A stretch of DNA of 64,000 nucleotides from Limnospira fusiformis SAG 85.79 (GCF_012516315.1 NZ_CP051185.1:393459-457458); one strand, 5' to 3'. Numbered from the stretch's first letter, positions 26,336 through 35,409 are shown. Notes: generated by a model not told the origin, from the letters alone. Translations and numbers: made by a program.

Positions 26336-26507
26336 TCCTGACTTTGTTTAGGGAGTGTTCGCTGGAAAGTTCCTCTTATATTTCTCTTGATCTACAGAGC
26401 GTATTCAGGGGGTTAAATTTCAGGGTGATGGCAGATGCTTTAAACCTTTCCCTTCTATCTCGACCACCTCTCTCTCTGCCAAGCAACGATTTGATTGGAG
26501 GTTCGAT

Positions 26508-26786
26508 ATGCCTAGAATTACCATTGATGTCCCCGATGAACTTTCGGGACAACTGACACAAATAAGCGAGATTCAGCCCAACTATAGAACCCAGTCTATC
26601 GATACTGATATCAATGCTGAACTCCATCAGTTTAAATTGTGGCGATCGCTCCCTTTATGGAAAAAAGCAGAGATAGTCAGCGGTTGGACAAACGGGGTTT
26701 GGCAAATGTCTCTCATGGCGATTCAAAACCACTTCTCCAGAGATAATTCAAGACACAATCCGAGCGCCAGACAAAGTAGAGTCTAG
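26508..26786 (+). pseudogene. Chimera of three gene fragments (copy 1)
   Basis: The frame starts as the antitoxin-like gene of 40656 ([17 protein letters not shown]), switches to EIQPNYRTQSIDTDINAELH...LWRSLPLWKKAEIVSG, the start of a different conserved cyanobacterial small protein, and then runs out of frame into the DUF4258 fragment. A good GGAGG ribosome site precedes the ATG, so the product may still be made, but it is a composite of broken parts. Confidence 0.7.
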
Positions 26787-26928
26787 GGGAGGAGAAAAAT
26801 ACATCGCTCAAAAAAGATTAAATGAGACTTTAGTTCTCAGAGTCGTTTACAGAGAATATGCCGATCGCATTTTAGTCATTACCCACTACCCAGGAAGGAG
26901 GTCGCGATATGAAACGGATTCGATATAG
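26733..26928 (+). pseudogene. 5'-truncated DUF4258 gene (copy 2)
   Basis: Sequence matches 24598-24793 (offset 2,135 bp) with one notable change (GGGAGG for GGGAAGG near 26787), but the first 27 codons are missing, replaced by the chimeric frame. The downstream DUF2283 gene remains intact. Confidence 0.75.
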
Positions 26929-27106
26929 TCCAGATGTGGATGCTTTGCTGATTGAACTATCAGAGGAACCCATTGCCTATGCTGAAGATGAAGGCTCCCT
27001 AATTCTTCACTATTCTTCCAGTGGAGAGGTAGTGACAATCGAGGTTTTAGATGTCAAAGAATTTATGGCTAAAAACTCCACTGCTGAAGTGAGTTGTGAA
27101 AATTGA
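26909..27106 (+). CDS. DUF2283 protein (copy 2)
   Basis: The 65-residue product is identical to that of 24774-24971, with the same AAGGAGG ribosome site. Its toxin partner upstream is truncated, so it is an orphan antitoxin that could still neutralise the toxin encoded at 24518. Confidence 0.78.
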   Translation: MKRIRYSPDVDALLIELSEEPIAYAEDEGSLILHYSSSGEVVTIEVLDVKEFMAKNSTAEVSCEN

Positions 27107-27165
27107 CCTTTAGCTTGACGTTCCCACTTTAAATGCGTTAGTTAAACCTAACCATTTCCCATACA

Positions 27166-27462
27166 TTGTACCACCAAATTACCAAATTGGCAGAAAGAGA
27201 CAATATCTCCCTTGACCAATGGGTGGCGATCGCCTTTTCGGCTCAAGTTTCCCCTTGGATGACTCAAGATTATGTCGTGGAGCCAGCAAAACGGGGGAAT
27301 TGGGAACAATTTAAACAGGTTTTGAGCAAGGTTCCCTTAGTTCCGCCGGAGGAAGTAGTTGTCAGATTTCTGAAGTGGCGATCGCTACACTGTCAACTAG
27401 AAATGCGATCGCTGGTTTCCCCACTCCAAAATTGCTATAATCGACAGGGTAAGCCCATCTAA
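27166..27462 (+). pseudogene. Ribbon-helix-helix antitoxin relic (copy 2)
   Basis: It has the same N-terminally interrupted body as 25031 (LAERDNISLDQWVAIAFSAQ, then VLSKVPLVPPEEVVVRFLKW). After GCGATCGC at 27378 it runs into the promoter-like element rather than a proper C-terminus. It is probably inactive. Confidence 0.6.
27378..27437 (+). repeat. HIP1-bounded promoter-like element, copy 2
   Basis: The element TACACTGTCAACTA plus second HIP1 plus TTGCTATAAT follows directly on GCGATCGC. Between the second HIP1 and the -10-like box this copy differs from the copy at 37448 much more than the surrounding 4.27-kb repeat does, which suggests local conversion. It may drive the darTG pair starting at 27620. 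Confidence 0.6.
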
Positions 27463-27619
27463 TTCGGTATTAAATTTAATTGACAAAAAAGTTAGCTTAC
27501 AGTATGTGGAAATTAAACGGGCGGGAATGAGTGATGAGTACATGATGCTTACCCTCAAATCCTGCTGTCACGCCTGATTGATATCTGCTTACCCTCCTCC
27601 GTCCCCCTATGATTGTCAG

Positions 27620-28246
27620 ATGACCACCGATATCTACCATATTACCCATCTTAAAAATTTACCCTCTATTTTGCGTTCTGAGGGCCTCCTTGCTAACAAT
27701 CGCTTAAAATCTCAGCGGATCAATTATGTAGATATTGCTCACGAAACCATCCAGAATAAACGCGCTCAAATTAATGTCCCTTGTTCCAGGGGCGGCACTC
27801 TTCATGATTACGTTCCTTGGTATTTTGCGCCTCGTTCTCCGATGCTTTACGCCATATCCAGAGGCAACGTTCAAGGATATGAACAGGGGCAAAGTCCGGT
27901 GATTCACTTAGTGGCAACAGCGGAGGATATCGCAGCAGCAAGTCTTCCTTTTGCATTTACGGACGGTCACGCAATTGTTAGGTATTCAGAATTTTATGAC
28001 AATCTCGACTCTCTCAATGCGATTGATTGGGAGATTATGAATGCACGGTATTGGGCAGATACCCTGGAGGATGGAGACCGGAAGCGCCGCAGACAAGCCG
28101 AATTCTTGGTTTATGAGTTCTTCCCTTGGACACTCGTGCGAGAAATCGGGGTGATAGATGCCGGAAGAAAAGCCGAGGTTGAAGAAATATTACAAAACTT
28201 TACGATTTCGACACCTGTAAAGGTTTTTCGGGAATGGTACTATTAA
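27620..28246 (+). CDS. darT: DarT-like DNA ADP-ribosyltransferase toxin (copy 1)
   Basis: I take ATG at 27620; an in-frame TTG at 27578 would add 14 residues of non-family sequence. The protein has 208 residues, the DarT length. It shows the NAD-site start IYHITHLKNLPSILRSEGLL, HETIQNKR (Arg 48, likely NAD contact), and RRQAEFLVYEFFPW with the probable catalytic Glu at 161. DarT adds ADP-ribose to thymidine in single-stranded DNA and stops phage replication. The partner darG follows after 35 bp. This copy keeps Arg28 and Arg33, which are changed in copy 2. Confidence 0.9.
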   Translation: MTTDIYHITHLKNLPSILRSEGLLANNRLKSQRINYVDIAHETIQNKRAQINVPCSRGGTLHDYVPWYFAPRSPMLYAISRGNVQGYEQGQSPVIHLVATAEDIAAASLPFAFTDGHAIVRYSEFYDNLDSLNAIDWEIMNARYWADTLEDGDRKRRRQAEFLVYEFFPWTLVREIGVIDAGRKAEVEEILQNFTISTPVKVFREWYY

Positions 28247-28281
28247 AATTAAGGCATTGACCAAAAGAGCAACTCCCGGCA

Positions 28282-29337
28282 ATGATTCACTTTAAGCAAG
28301 GCAACCTATTGACAGAAAAGGCTGATGCCCTGGTGAACACCGTTAACTGTGTCGGTGTCATGGGGAAGGGGATTGCTTTGCAATTTAAGCAGGCGTTCCC
28401 GGAAAATTTCCGAGCCTATAAAACAGCTTGTGATGCTAAGAGAATCCATCCGGGGCAGATGTTTGTAGTTGCTACGGATAAGCTATTCCCCAAATACATC
28501 ATTAATTTCCCCACTAAGCGCCACTGGAAGGGAAAATCTAAAATAGAAGATATCAAAGCGGGATTAATTGCACTGGTTGAGGAAGTCAAACGGTTAGAAA
28601 TTACCTCGATCGCAATTCCTCCTCTGGGATGCGGAAATGGGGGCTTAGATTGGGCGGCAGTTAAGCCTCTCATCGTTCAATCTTTTGCGGAAGTTCCCGA
28701 TATTGAGGTGATGATTTTTGAACCGACTGGCGCACCGGTGGCGGACCAAATACCGGTGGCTACCTCTACCCCTAAAATGACCATCGGGCGTGCTTTATTG
28801 ATTCGCTTGCTGGAATTGTACGGGATTCCTGGGTATCGCTTAACTAAGCTGGAAATTCAAAAACTCGCCTATTTTTTGCAAGTAGCTGGCGAACCGTTAA
28901 GACTGCGCTACGTCAAACATCAATTCGGACCTTATGCAGACAATCTTAATCATGTTTTGCAAAAGATTGAAGGTCATTACATTCGCGGATATGGCGATCG
29001 CACTGAAACTTCGGCAATGTATGTCTTAGAAAAGGGGCGTGACGCTGCCGATCGCTTTTTATCAGCACATCCCGATACGGGCGCGCGTCTGCAACGAGTC
29101 AGCGATTTAATTGAAGGATTTGAGACCCCTTACGGGCTGGAAATGTTGGCAACCCTTCACTGGGTGGCCACGGAAGATCCGCAAGCTGCCATCGATTGCG
29201 ATCGCGCTATTGAAAAAGTACAGGAATGGAGCGATCGCAAGCGCCATCTATTTAAACCTAACCATCTGCGAATAGCTTGGGAACGCCTTGACACTCAGAA
29301 CTGGTTTGATATCAATAGCGATGACGAAATCCAATAA
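28282..29337 (+). CDS. darG: DarG-like macrodomain antitoxin (copy 1)
   Basis: The protein has 351 residues. The macrodomain (1-155) has QGNLLTEKADALVNTVNCVG and VMGKGIALQFKQAFPENF, with IPPLGCGNGGLDW later, as in DarG/TARG-type ADP-ribosyl-DNA hydrolases. The C-terminal half (GRALLIRLLELYGIPGYRLTKLEIQKLAYFL) is the DarG-specific domain that also blocks the toxin by binding. It should remove thymidine ADP-ribose. It is operonic with darT. Copy 2 differs at a few C-terminal residues only. Confidence 0.9.
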   Translation: MIHFKQGNLLTEKADALVNTVNCVGVMGKGIALQFKQAFPENFRAYKTACDAKRIHPGQMFVVATDKLFPKYIINFPTKRHWKGKSKIEDIKAGLIALVEEVKRLEITSIAIPPLGCGNGGLDWAAVKPLIVQSFAEVPDIEVMIFEPTGAPVADQIPVATSTPKMTIGRALLIRLLELYGIPGYRLTKLEIQKLAYFLQVAGEPLRLRYVKHQFGPYADNLNHVLQKIEGHYIRGYGDRTETSAMYVLEKGRDAADRFLSAHPDTGARLQRVSDLIEGFETPYGLEMLATLHWVATEDPQAAIDCDRAIEKVQEWSDRKRHLFKPNHLRIAWERLDTQNWFDINSDDEIQ

Positions 29338-29513
29338 TGTTCATGACCCTAAAAAAATGTGCGAACGATAAGATATTGATGAAACTGCCCGATGTAGAAC
29401 CGGAGGAATTTGATAAGCTGGAGTTGTAGATTGCTGAAGTTGCGATCGCCCACTCTAGGACGGGTCAGGCAGACTTCTAGAATGGCGATCGGCGATCGCC
29501 TTTCTATTCCTGG

Positions 29514-29613
29514 AAATGAATACCCACGATCGGCTGACAGAAAGACGGCGATTGTGCAATAGTTCAGACTTGAGTCAATGGATAGCAGTATAGACCCTAT
29601 TTATGGCGATCGC
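29514..29613 (+). pseudogene. Joined relics of HNH nuclease 3' end and cysteine desulfurase
   Basis: Bases 29514-29573 match the last codons of the HNH gene at 41350-41409. Directly attached is ATAGCAGTATAGACCxTATTTATGG, an internal piece of the cysteine desulfurase gene (41530-41560), ending at GCGATCGC (29606-29613). The intervening start of the desulfurase gene is missing. It shows that an HNH-desulfurase pair once followed darG here too. Confidence 0.8.
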
Positions 29614-29614
29614 C

Positions 29615-29717
29615 TATAGCAATCCTAAATGATTCCCTCACCCCCAACCCCTCTCCCTTTCTGGGCCGCCATCGGTTGGGGGTGAGGGCATTCCACAACT
29701 AATTTAGGGTTGCTATA
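29615..29717. repeat. MITE-like element with palindromic core
   Basis: The core is a perfect 15-bp inverted repeat: CCCTCACCCCCAACC (29635-29649) against GGTTGGGGGTGAGGG (29674-29688). Outer ends TAGCAATCCTAAAT and ATTTAGGGTTGCTA are also inverted with one mismatch. It is related to the elements at 16233 and 39982. The stretch 29338-29974 around it holds only relics. Confidence 0.7.
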
Positions 29718-29738
29718 TTAACCTGGTTCTCGAATCAT

Positions 29739-29900
29739 TCCCACTCAAACCCATGAAAAATTAGGCGGTTCCACTATTTTTTTTGAACAAACCGCAGGCT
29801 GTTTAGCGGATGAGCCATTGGTGAGAGAGGCCCAGGGGGAATCTGAGGTCAGAGCGGAAATTTAGGGATTTCTTGACTGGATACTAAGGTCTAAGAGGGT
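29739..29900 (+). pseudogene. Relic of a VapB/VapC pair
   Basis: Translated, 29768-29865 reads IFFEQTAGCLADEPLVR and then QGESEVRAEI-stop, matching the C-terminal end of the antitoxin at 15701. Immediately after it, GGATTTCTTGACTGGATAC resembles the start of the VapC fragment at 15952 (GTGATTTATTTACTGGATAC). Both are decayed. Confidence 0.7.
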
Positions 29901-29974
29901 TTATAAAAGCAGGTGAAGTTAGAGTTGAAAACTTGCTGGAATGTGAAAATTATCCATTGCTAGTTCAGGATATC

Positions 29975-30661
29975 CTACAAACTTTTAGTAGTAATCGGCA
30001 AAATTAAATGGTGACAAAGAAAGTTAGCAGGATAAGGCTTTCCTGATGGAACTGTACGGTTATGTTTTGATATTTTATGAATTCTATTTAAAAAATGTGG
30101 GTGATGCTCCAAACTACAGGAAAGTTTGGCTTCAATATTACTAAATACTTTACTGGTTTCAGGGGAAAAAAGATACCCAAGCATACCGCCTTGGCTAGAA
30201 AATGGTGCGTATCGGCAAGTCAAAAATTCATTATTAATGTCGTTTATATACTCAGAAAGTTTCCCCTCCGAACGAAGTACCTTAGCTTCTAACGGCCACA
30301 TCATTCTTCCGTCACCACCATGCATAACAAAAGCAATATCATATTGTGGTGACTGGGCAGGCGGTGCCTTCCTTGTTTCAAATTCATAGGGACCATGTTC
30401 TACATCAAATGGCTCCCATCCCGTCATACATTGTCGAATTCTGGGAACAAATCGCTGGGTAATCGTCCTCTCGCGCTCCTCATAATCTTGCTGCCAGCAA
30501 ATTTCTAACAAGTCACACTCTCGGAGCCGGTCATATCCCTCCCAAACTAATGTTAAAATCAACATCGATTCGTCTTCACACCACTCTTTTGCTAATTTAA
30601 CAAAATCAGGTGGAACTGGTAGGTTCTTGGTTTCCCAAGGTGTTGGTCGTCTCCTAGCCAC
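29975..30661 (-). CDS. Putative PD-(D/E)XK restriction nuclease, partner of the N6 methylase
   Basis: The protein has 228 residues and starts with GTG at 30661, seven bases after AGGAG. The family is not recognised. YDIAFVMHGGDGRMMWPLEAK gives an Asp, then Glu-x-Lys at the end of a predicted strand, the PD-(D/E)XK pattern. It lies 19 bp downstream of the large methylase gene on the same strand, so the two form an operon. A restriction role is an inference from motif and context. Confidence 0.6.
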   Translation of the reverse strand: MARRRPTPWETKNLPVPPDFVKLAKEWCEDESMLILTLVWEGYDRLRECDLLEICWQQDYEERERTITQRFVPRIRQCMTGWEPFDVEHGPYEFETRKAPPAQSPQYDIAFVMHGGDGRMMWPLEAKVLRSEGKLSEYINDINNEFLTCRYAPFSSQGGMLGYLFSPETSKVFSNIEAKLSCSLEHHPHFLNRIHKISKHNRTVPSGKPYPANFLCHHLILPITTKSL

Positions 30662-30680
30662 TTATGACTCCTAATTTAAT

Positions 30681-33600
30681 TTATGAGTAAGATTCCAATC
30701 CGCTGTGCCACATCATAATATCAGCAGCCACTTCGTCAGCATCCCGTAAAGCCATAGAGCGTGTCCAGTAGCGGATTTGATCTGGCTTTACAAAATACAC
30801 AGTAGGAATGGTTTTTCCATTCAAGTGAATAGAATCATATATTTTAGCAACCCGCTGATAGAATATTCCCCCCTCCTCTATACTGGACTTTTTTAAAAAG
30901 GATTGATTTAACCCCTCTAACTGTTCTATAAGATCTAAAGAATCTACGGGTTCAACCTGGATTTCTTCACCCTCATCATTTAGGGTAAGATAAAAAGCAA
31001 TTAAACGAAACGGCATATAGGGAGTATTATGCTCTTGAAAAATTTTAGCACAGATGTTTTTATTGGTGCCAAACCCAGCTTTAATCACCTTTAAAAAACA
31101 AGTGCAATATTCTTTTAAGACCAATTCCGAAGCTATTGTTCTAAAAAGAGTGCTAGATTGTGAACGAGTGCTTTGACGGCCAGGAGATGAACGATTACCT
31201 TTAAAATCAGGTAAGGTGTAATTAAAGATATCCTCAATTAGCAACCACTCACTATCCTTCAAGGAAAAGGCTTCACAGACCCGATTGTCTACATCATCAA
31301 AATCCAATGTTTGAATATCCTGCAATCGAATTGGATTTTCAGGAATTGGAACGCGCAGCAATTCATCAACATTAGGTTCAGGTCTATAAGAAGCAAAGCG
31401 TCCACTTGACAAAAGAAGATAATAAACAGCAAGCTTGCTGTTATAAGTTAGACAAGCCGCTTCTAAAATTGAAGTATATTGACGTGGAACATGGACAGTC
31501 ACGTAACTTTCAGAACAAAGCACTCCTTGCTTATCCTCATCTGACAGGATAATTGCTGCTTGAAATCTTTTTGAATCAATTGTCCAAGCTTGCTTTAAAA
31601 TTAGTTGGGGTATTTCAAACGCCGAAAAATCGCTAGAATCTCGTGAATGGGTATAAGGATCCTCGTTAGGCAGCAAATCTTCTAGATTGATAAAAATAAA
31701 GGTACGAGCGGGGAACTGCCGCACCAGGCGTTTTCCCAGGATATCTTCCTGATACTTTTTTCTATTACCCCGGATAATACCTTGTCTTTTAATGGCAATT
31801 TTAGCACGCTCCAGTTTTTCAAAGTTTTGTCCTTGGCTCAACCGGCGCACTAAAGCTAAGTCACGTCTGCCACCCCACATTAATGCAGTCCATACTAAAG
31901 AATCTTGGATTGCTTCTTGCGGATAAATTAAATTGATATCATGAGGTTCTATAACTATGCGGTAATCATCTTCATTACTGGCAACAGGCTTTGGGCAGAT
32001 ATAAGACAATGGTTCACCATTTGGTAATTCGGCAGATATCGTGACAATGCAAGTGGGTGAAATAGCGTCTTTGAATAACCCAAATCGCAAAGCAGATAAA
32101 TTCACAATTTCATCTACTTTATATTCATAAAAAAGTTTTTCCCGAAATCTTTTTGCTGTACTAATTTGATTAAAAATTAGTGCAAGAGCAGGCTGGAGCA
32201 TTGCAATCGGTTGACCAGCCTTTGCTAAAGCCGCAGATTTGGGCAAGAAAAGTGGGCCAATATTGCCGTAAGGAATCGGCCACTTATTTGTTTTTGCCCA
32301 AGACTTCGCAAATTGAGTAACTGTATTTTTTCCCCAAGGGGCATTACCTATCACTAAATCATATTGCCCCGCATCAGCCACTGTGCGAAACCCTTCTACA
32401 TTTTCTTGGAAAAAGTCTGCAGATATTAATCTCTTGTCTCTCAGTCGTGGAAAGCGTACTTGCTCCCAATAATATCGAGGATCTATCTCATCACACATAG
32501 TCAAGTAAAGGCTAAATGAAGCAACCCTTACTGCTTGCGAATTAATATCTACTCCCACCAAATTATCTGTAAGAATTTGTTGCAATATGGGTGCAGTGAT
32601 TTCTTCATTTGGATAAGATTTCTTCCATCTATAAATAAGTCGCTGAAATGCTTTGACTAGAAAAATGCCCGATCCACAAGCCGGATCTAGAATTTTCAGA
32701 TTCCACTCGCCACTATCCCACGGCAAGACGCCATCCAAGATAAAGTCAACGATATGTCCTGGAGTATAGTGAACTCCTTTATCCGCATTTTTTTTTCCTT
32801 TGTCAACAAATTCTTCATAAATACTACTAATGAACTCAAGGGGTATGGCATCAAAGGAATACTGCGGCCAGAGGCAACCCTGTCCCGTTTCCATTTCCAG
32901 ATCGCCACTGACAAATTCTGCAAGCAGATTGAGATGTTGTTCAGTGACTTTATGTTCCTCTGCTTGCCATTCGTGTTCGCGTTCCGCTTCTGTCGCTCCT
33001 TTTCCTGGAAATAAATCCCCATTAAATTTATGGTTAAGCCAGCGAAAAAAATTATAAGTATCTCTTTTATTTCGGAAAATATCAGTTAAATTTTCATAGC
33101 TTTCTAATAAGTGTCCTTGTTCATGTAAATGAGCTAGTAAGTCTGGATTTAAAGCGGCGTTTCCCTGAGAATCTTTTCTGTCAAATAGAAATTGAATAAA
33201 AATAATCCTGGCTAATAAATCGTGGATGGTGTCGTAATCGAGTTTAAGCTTATTAAGTTGCTTGCGGACACTTTTGAGATTGCTCAGGAGCATTTGGTCA
33301 GCAGACTGGCTACGCTGAAATCGCTTATTATTTGCTTGAAAAAACTGCCCTGACACCAAATCAGCCCAGTGGATGTGTAAAGTATCAGCCGCCTGTTGAG
33401 AGAGAGAGGTCTGATCGAACAATTCAAGTTGCTGACGCGAAACTTCAGCTACAGGTCTGAGATTCTCAAATTCGGTTGGGGGGCCTTCGTAACAGCTCCA
33501 AATTCGCAACCGATCCGGTTCCGCAGTAATTAGCGACGGAGAGCGAGCAAAACTCCATGCAAGTCTGTAAGTTTCTTTAAGCGTAGCCTCTGATACTGGA

Positions 33601-33845
33601 ATAGGAAACTGACAGACCACGGCGATAGGGGCCTCAGTTTCATCCCCGTGAGGATTTGGAGCGAGCACTCCCACTTGGAGGTCAGCACCAGAACCATTTA
33701 AAAGATTTTTGATATTCCTTCCCAGTTTTTCCCGAGCTAGGCGTGCATACACGCTGGGCCCAGCACCTGTTGGCTCCATGACTTGAGCCAGTTCAGGCCA
33801 GTGGAGCTTTTGGTGAGCTAGTTCTAGTAATCCAGAAACAGACAT
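30681..33845 (-). CDS. Large N6-adenine DNA methyltransferase (Eco57I/N6_Mtase type)
   Basis: The protein has 1,054 residues. SAM-binding motif I is ILDPACGSGIFLVKAF (about residue 385) and the catalytic motif IV is VIGNAPWGKN (about 500), a variant of NPPY. The N-terminal part (about 1-150) has a HsdR/type IIG-like region and the C-terminal third is probably the target recognition domain (for example EPNVDELLRVPIPENP). It methylates adenine in an unknown site. No nuclease motif was seen in the N-terminal part, so the 228-residue downstream gene may be the nuclease. A MerR-type regulator diverges from it. Confidence 0.88.
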   Translation of the reverse strand: MSVSGLLELAHQKLHWPELAQVMEPTGAGPSVYARLAREKLGRNIKNLLNGSGADLQVGVLAPNPHGDETEAPIAVVCQFPIPVSEATLKETYRLAWSFARSPSLITAEPDRLRIWSCYEGPPTEFENLRPVAEVSRQQLELFDQTSLSQQAADTLHIHWADLVSGQFFQANNKRFQRSQSADQMLLSNLKSVRKQLNKLKLDYDTIHDLLARIIFIQFLFDRKDSQGNAALNPDLLAHLHEQGHLLESYENLTDIFRNKRDTYNFFRWLNHKFNGDLFPGKGATEAEREHEWQAEEHKVTEQHLNLLAEFVSGDLEMETGQGCLWPQYSFDAIPLEFISSIYEEFVDKGKKNADKGVHYTPGHIVDFILDGVLPWDSGEWNLKILDPACGSGIFLVKAFQRLIYRWKKSYPNEEITAPILQQILTDNLVGVDINSQAVRVASFSLYLTMCDEIDPRYYWEQVRFPRLRDKRLISADFFQENVEGFRTVADAGQYDLVIGNAPWGKNTVTQFAKSWAKTNKWPIPYGNIGPLFLPKSAALAKAGQPIAMLQPALALIFNQISTAKRFREKLFYEYKVDEIVNLSALRFGLFKDAISPTCIVTISAELPNGEPLSYICPKPVASNEDDYRIVIEPHDINLIYPQEAIQDSLVWTALMWGGRRDLALVRRLSQGQNFEKLERAKIAIKRQGIIRGNRKKYQEDILGKRLVRQFPARTFIFINLEDLLPNEDPYTHSRDSSDFSAFEIPQLILKQAWTIDSKRFQAAIILSDEDKQGVLCSESYVTVHVPRQYTSILEAACLTYNSKLAVYYLLLSSGRFASYRPEPNVDELLRVPIPENPIRLQDIQTLDFDDVDNRVCEAFSLKDSEWLLIEDIFNYTLPDFKGNRSSPGRQSTRSQSSTLFRTIASELVLKEYCTCFLKVIKAGFGTNKNICAKIFQEHNTPYMPFRLIAFYLTLNDEGEEIQVEPVDSLDLIEQLEGLNQSFLKKSSIEEGGIFYQRVAKIYDSIHLNGKTIPTVYFVKPDQIRYWTRSMALRDADEVAADIMMWHSGLESYS

Positions 33846-34028
33846 AGGACGGTTTAACCTGCATTACAGCAGAAGACGACAAGAGGGCTATCGTGTTCTT
33901 GATTGAAGACGATTTTGCCTTTTCTTGCGGTGTTGTCACCCGTTATTATATTGCAGTAGCGCTAAAATTAAATAAATTGTATTATATTTTTGTAAAATTA
34001 TAATAAATAAGGGATCCACACTCCTAGA
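33846..34028. promoter_or_regulatory. Divergent promoter region between methylase and MerR-type regulator
   Basis: The 183 bp are strongly AT-rich at 33955-34010 (runs such as TTGTATTATATTTTTG). No exact operator palindrome was identified. The arrangement suggests that the regulator controls the methylase/nuclease operon and itself. Confidence 0.45.
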
Positions 34029-34544
34029 ATGGCTATGATAGAAGGATTCACTCGACGAGAAACCCTCGACCTCACGGCTACCACCTCCAATCGCCTGCAA
34101 TACCTAGAACGGTGTCAACTGGTAGTCCCCCACCGAATCAGCAAGTCCCGAAGGCCCACAGTGATTTATACCTGGGAGCAGGTTTTAGAAATCCGGGCCA
34201 TCAAAAATCTTCGAGAAGTCATCTCGCTCCAAACGGTGAGAAGCATTATTAAATTCCTCGATGAGAGCGGATTTGACGATAGCTTACGTGACAAGCAGCT
34301 AGTTGTCATTGATGAAGAGGTAATCTGGGTTCAGCAGGATTGGAAAGACTTTGCCGACAAACTCCCGTCAGCTCTGAAGGTGGCAGGACATAAAAACAAA
34401 GATGTGGGTCAGTATCTCTTAGTGGTTATTCCACCTCTATCTCAAATTGTGAACGAGGTATGGCTGGCGGCTGAAAAATCGACTGTAGTCCATTTTGAGA
34501 GTTTTAAGCAACGGGCTAAAGCCAAACCGACTCAGGTAGCGTGA
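34029..34544 (+). CDS. MerR-like DNA-binding regulator of the restriction-modification unit
   Basis: The protein has 171 residues. The N-terminal winged helix contains TRRETLDLTATTSNRLQYLE and YTWEQVLEIRAIKNLREVIS, typical of a MerR-type domain (HTH plus wing). The rest has no metal-binding Cys and no recognised ligand domain. It is divergent from the methylase gene, the position expected of a controller protein. Start ATG 34029 or 34035. It lies inside the segment bounded by the two 4.27-kb repeats. Confidence 0.7.
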   Translation: MAMIEGFTRRETLDLTATTSNRLQYLERCQLVVPHRISKSRRPTVIYTWEQVLEIRAIKNLREVISLQTVRSIIKFLDESGFDDSLRDKQLVVIDEEVIWVQQDWKDFADKLPSALKVAGHKNKDVGQYLLVVIPPLSQIVNEVWLAAEKSTVVHFESFKQRAKAKPTQVA

Positions 34545-34626
34545 AAGGATTCTCAGAGGGACACTTCAACAGCAACCCCTATGTCGTGGGTATCACCCCT
34601 AGATTTCCTCACGGGTATCACTCCAG

Positions 34627-34965
34627 ATGGCGGAAGCAATTCTCTACCCTATTACCCATCTTAGAAATTTAACCTCTATCTTGCGTTCTGGTGGCATCCT
34701 CGCTAACAATCGCTTAAAATCTCAGCGGATCAATTATGTAGATATTGCTCACGAAACCATTCATAATAAACGCGCTCAAATTAATATTCCTTGTTCAATA
34801 GGCGGCCCGCTTCACGATTACATTACCTGGTATTTTGAGCCTCCTTCTCCGCTGCTTTACGCCATCTCCAGAGGCAACATTCAAGGATATGAAGAGGGGC
34901 AAAGTCCGGTGGTTCACTTAGTGGCAACAGTCGAGGATATCGCCGCAGCCGGAATGCCAATCTGA
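34627..34965 (+). pseudogene. 5' fragment of a third darT gene
   Basis: The first 112 codons read ITHLRNLTSILRSGGILANN, HETIHNKRAQINIPC and so on, about 85 percent like the complete DarT proteins, and stop after VATVEDIAAAGMPI. The C-terminal half with the catalytic Glu is missing. It is more divergent than copies 1 and 2 are from each other, so it is an older duplicate. Confidence 0.85.
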
Positions 34966-35071
34966 CTGTATCATCACCTAGAATAAAAGAGATTTACAAG
35001 AAGCCGAACGTTTGGGCATCAGGATTTTATCACCCAAAGAGTTTCTGCAAGAAGTAGGAGAAATAGAATGA
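34966..35071 (+). pseudogene. 3' fragment of a PIN-family toxin
   Basis: The reading LQEAERLGIRILSPKEFLQE then VGEIE-stop is the C-terminal end of a COG1569-type PIN toxin. Its stop overlaps the ATG of the RHH antitoxin at 35068 (ATGA), the normal toxin-first arrangement. The rest of the toxin has been lost by fusion with the darT fragment. Confidence 0.7.
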
Positions 35072-35409
35072 GCGACTTAATTGTTAAAATTCCCGATTCT
35101 TTGTACAAACAAGTGGCAGAATTGGGAGAACGAGAAAGTATCTCTCTGAACCAAATGGTTGCGATCGCCTTTTCGGCTCAAGTTTCCCCTTGGATGACTC
35201 AAGATTATGTCGTGGAGCCAGCAAAACGGGGGAATTGGGAACAATTTAAACAGGTTTTGAGCAAGGTTCCCTTAGTTCCGCCGGAGGAAGTAGTTGTCAG
35301 ATTTCTGAAGTGGCGATCGCAGATTTACCCTTCCTCTGATCAAATAGTACCACCTCTTCAAATGGTCGTATTTTACAAGATTTTCCTCAACTCAGCGCCC
35401 AAGATTTAG
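35068..35409 (+). CDS. HicB/CopG-like ribbon-helix-helix antitoxin with chimeric tail
   Basis: This copy has the complete N-terminus SDLIVKIPDSLYKQVAELGE and RESISLNQMVAIAFSAQ, a ribbon-helix-helix DNA-binding domain. From GCGATCGC at 35161 it is identical to the left repeat, and beyond the next HIP1 (35313) the frame runs into a foreign tail ending FLNSAPKI. The DNA-binding part is intact, so it may still repress, but its own toxin is gone. Confidence 0.65.
   Translation: MSDLIVKIPDSLYKQVAELGERESISLNQMVAIAFSAQVSPWMTQDYVVEPAKRGNWEQFKQVLSKVPLVPPEEVVVRFLKWRSQIYPSSDQIVPPLQMVVFYKIFLNSAPKI

Larger units (their letters stand above)
26733..27385 (+). repeat. 653-bp internal repeat of 24598-25250
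   Basis: Offset is 2,135 bp. The right end of the match falls exactly on GCGATCGC (25243-25250 and 27378-27385). A third copy is at 36803-37455 as part of the 4.27-kb repeat. Confidence 0.9.
25091..29357 (+). repeat. 4.27-kb direct repeat, left copy
   Basis: It matches 35161-39427 at a constant offset of 10,070 bp with very few differences. It carries the RHH tail, DUF2281/PIN pair, MITE, chimeric relics, DUF2283 copy, darT and darG. The left boundary is a GCGATCGC octamer inside the RHH gene (25091). The right boundary is just after the darG stop, where sequences diverge near 29357. Confidence 0.95.

Noticed and set aside
26257-26556. Open frames around the MITE-like element, both strands (also 36327-36697)
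   Set aside because: No homology-like pattern or ribosome site; they are by-products of the repeat and the chimeric fragment.
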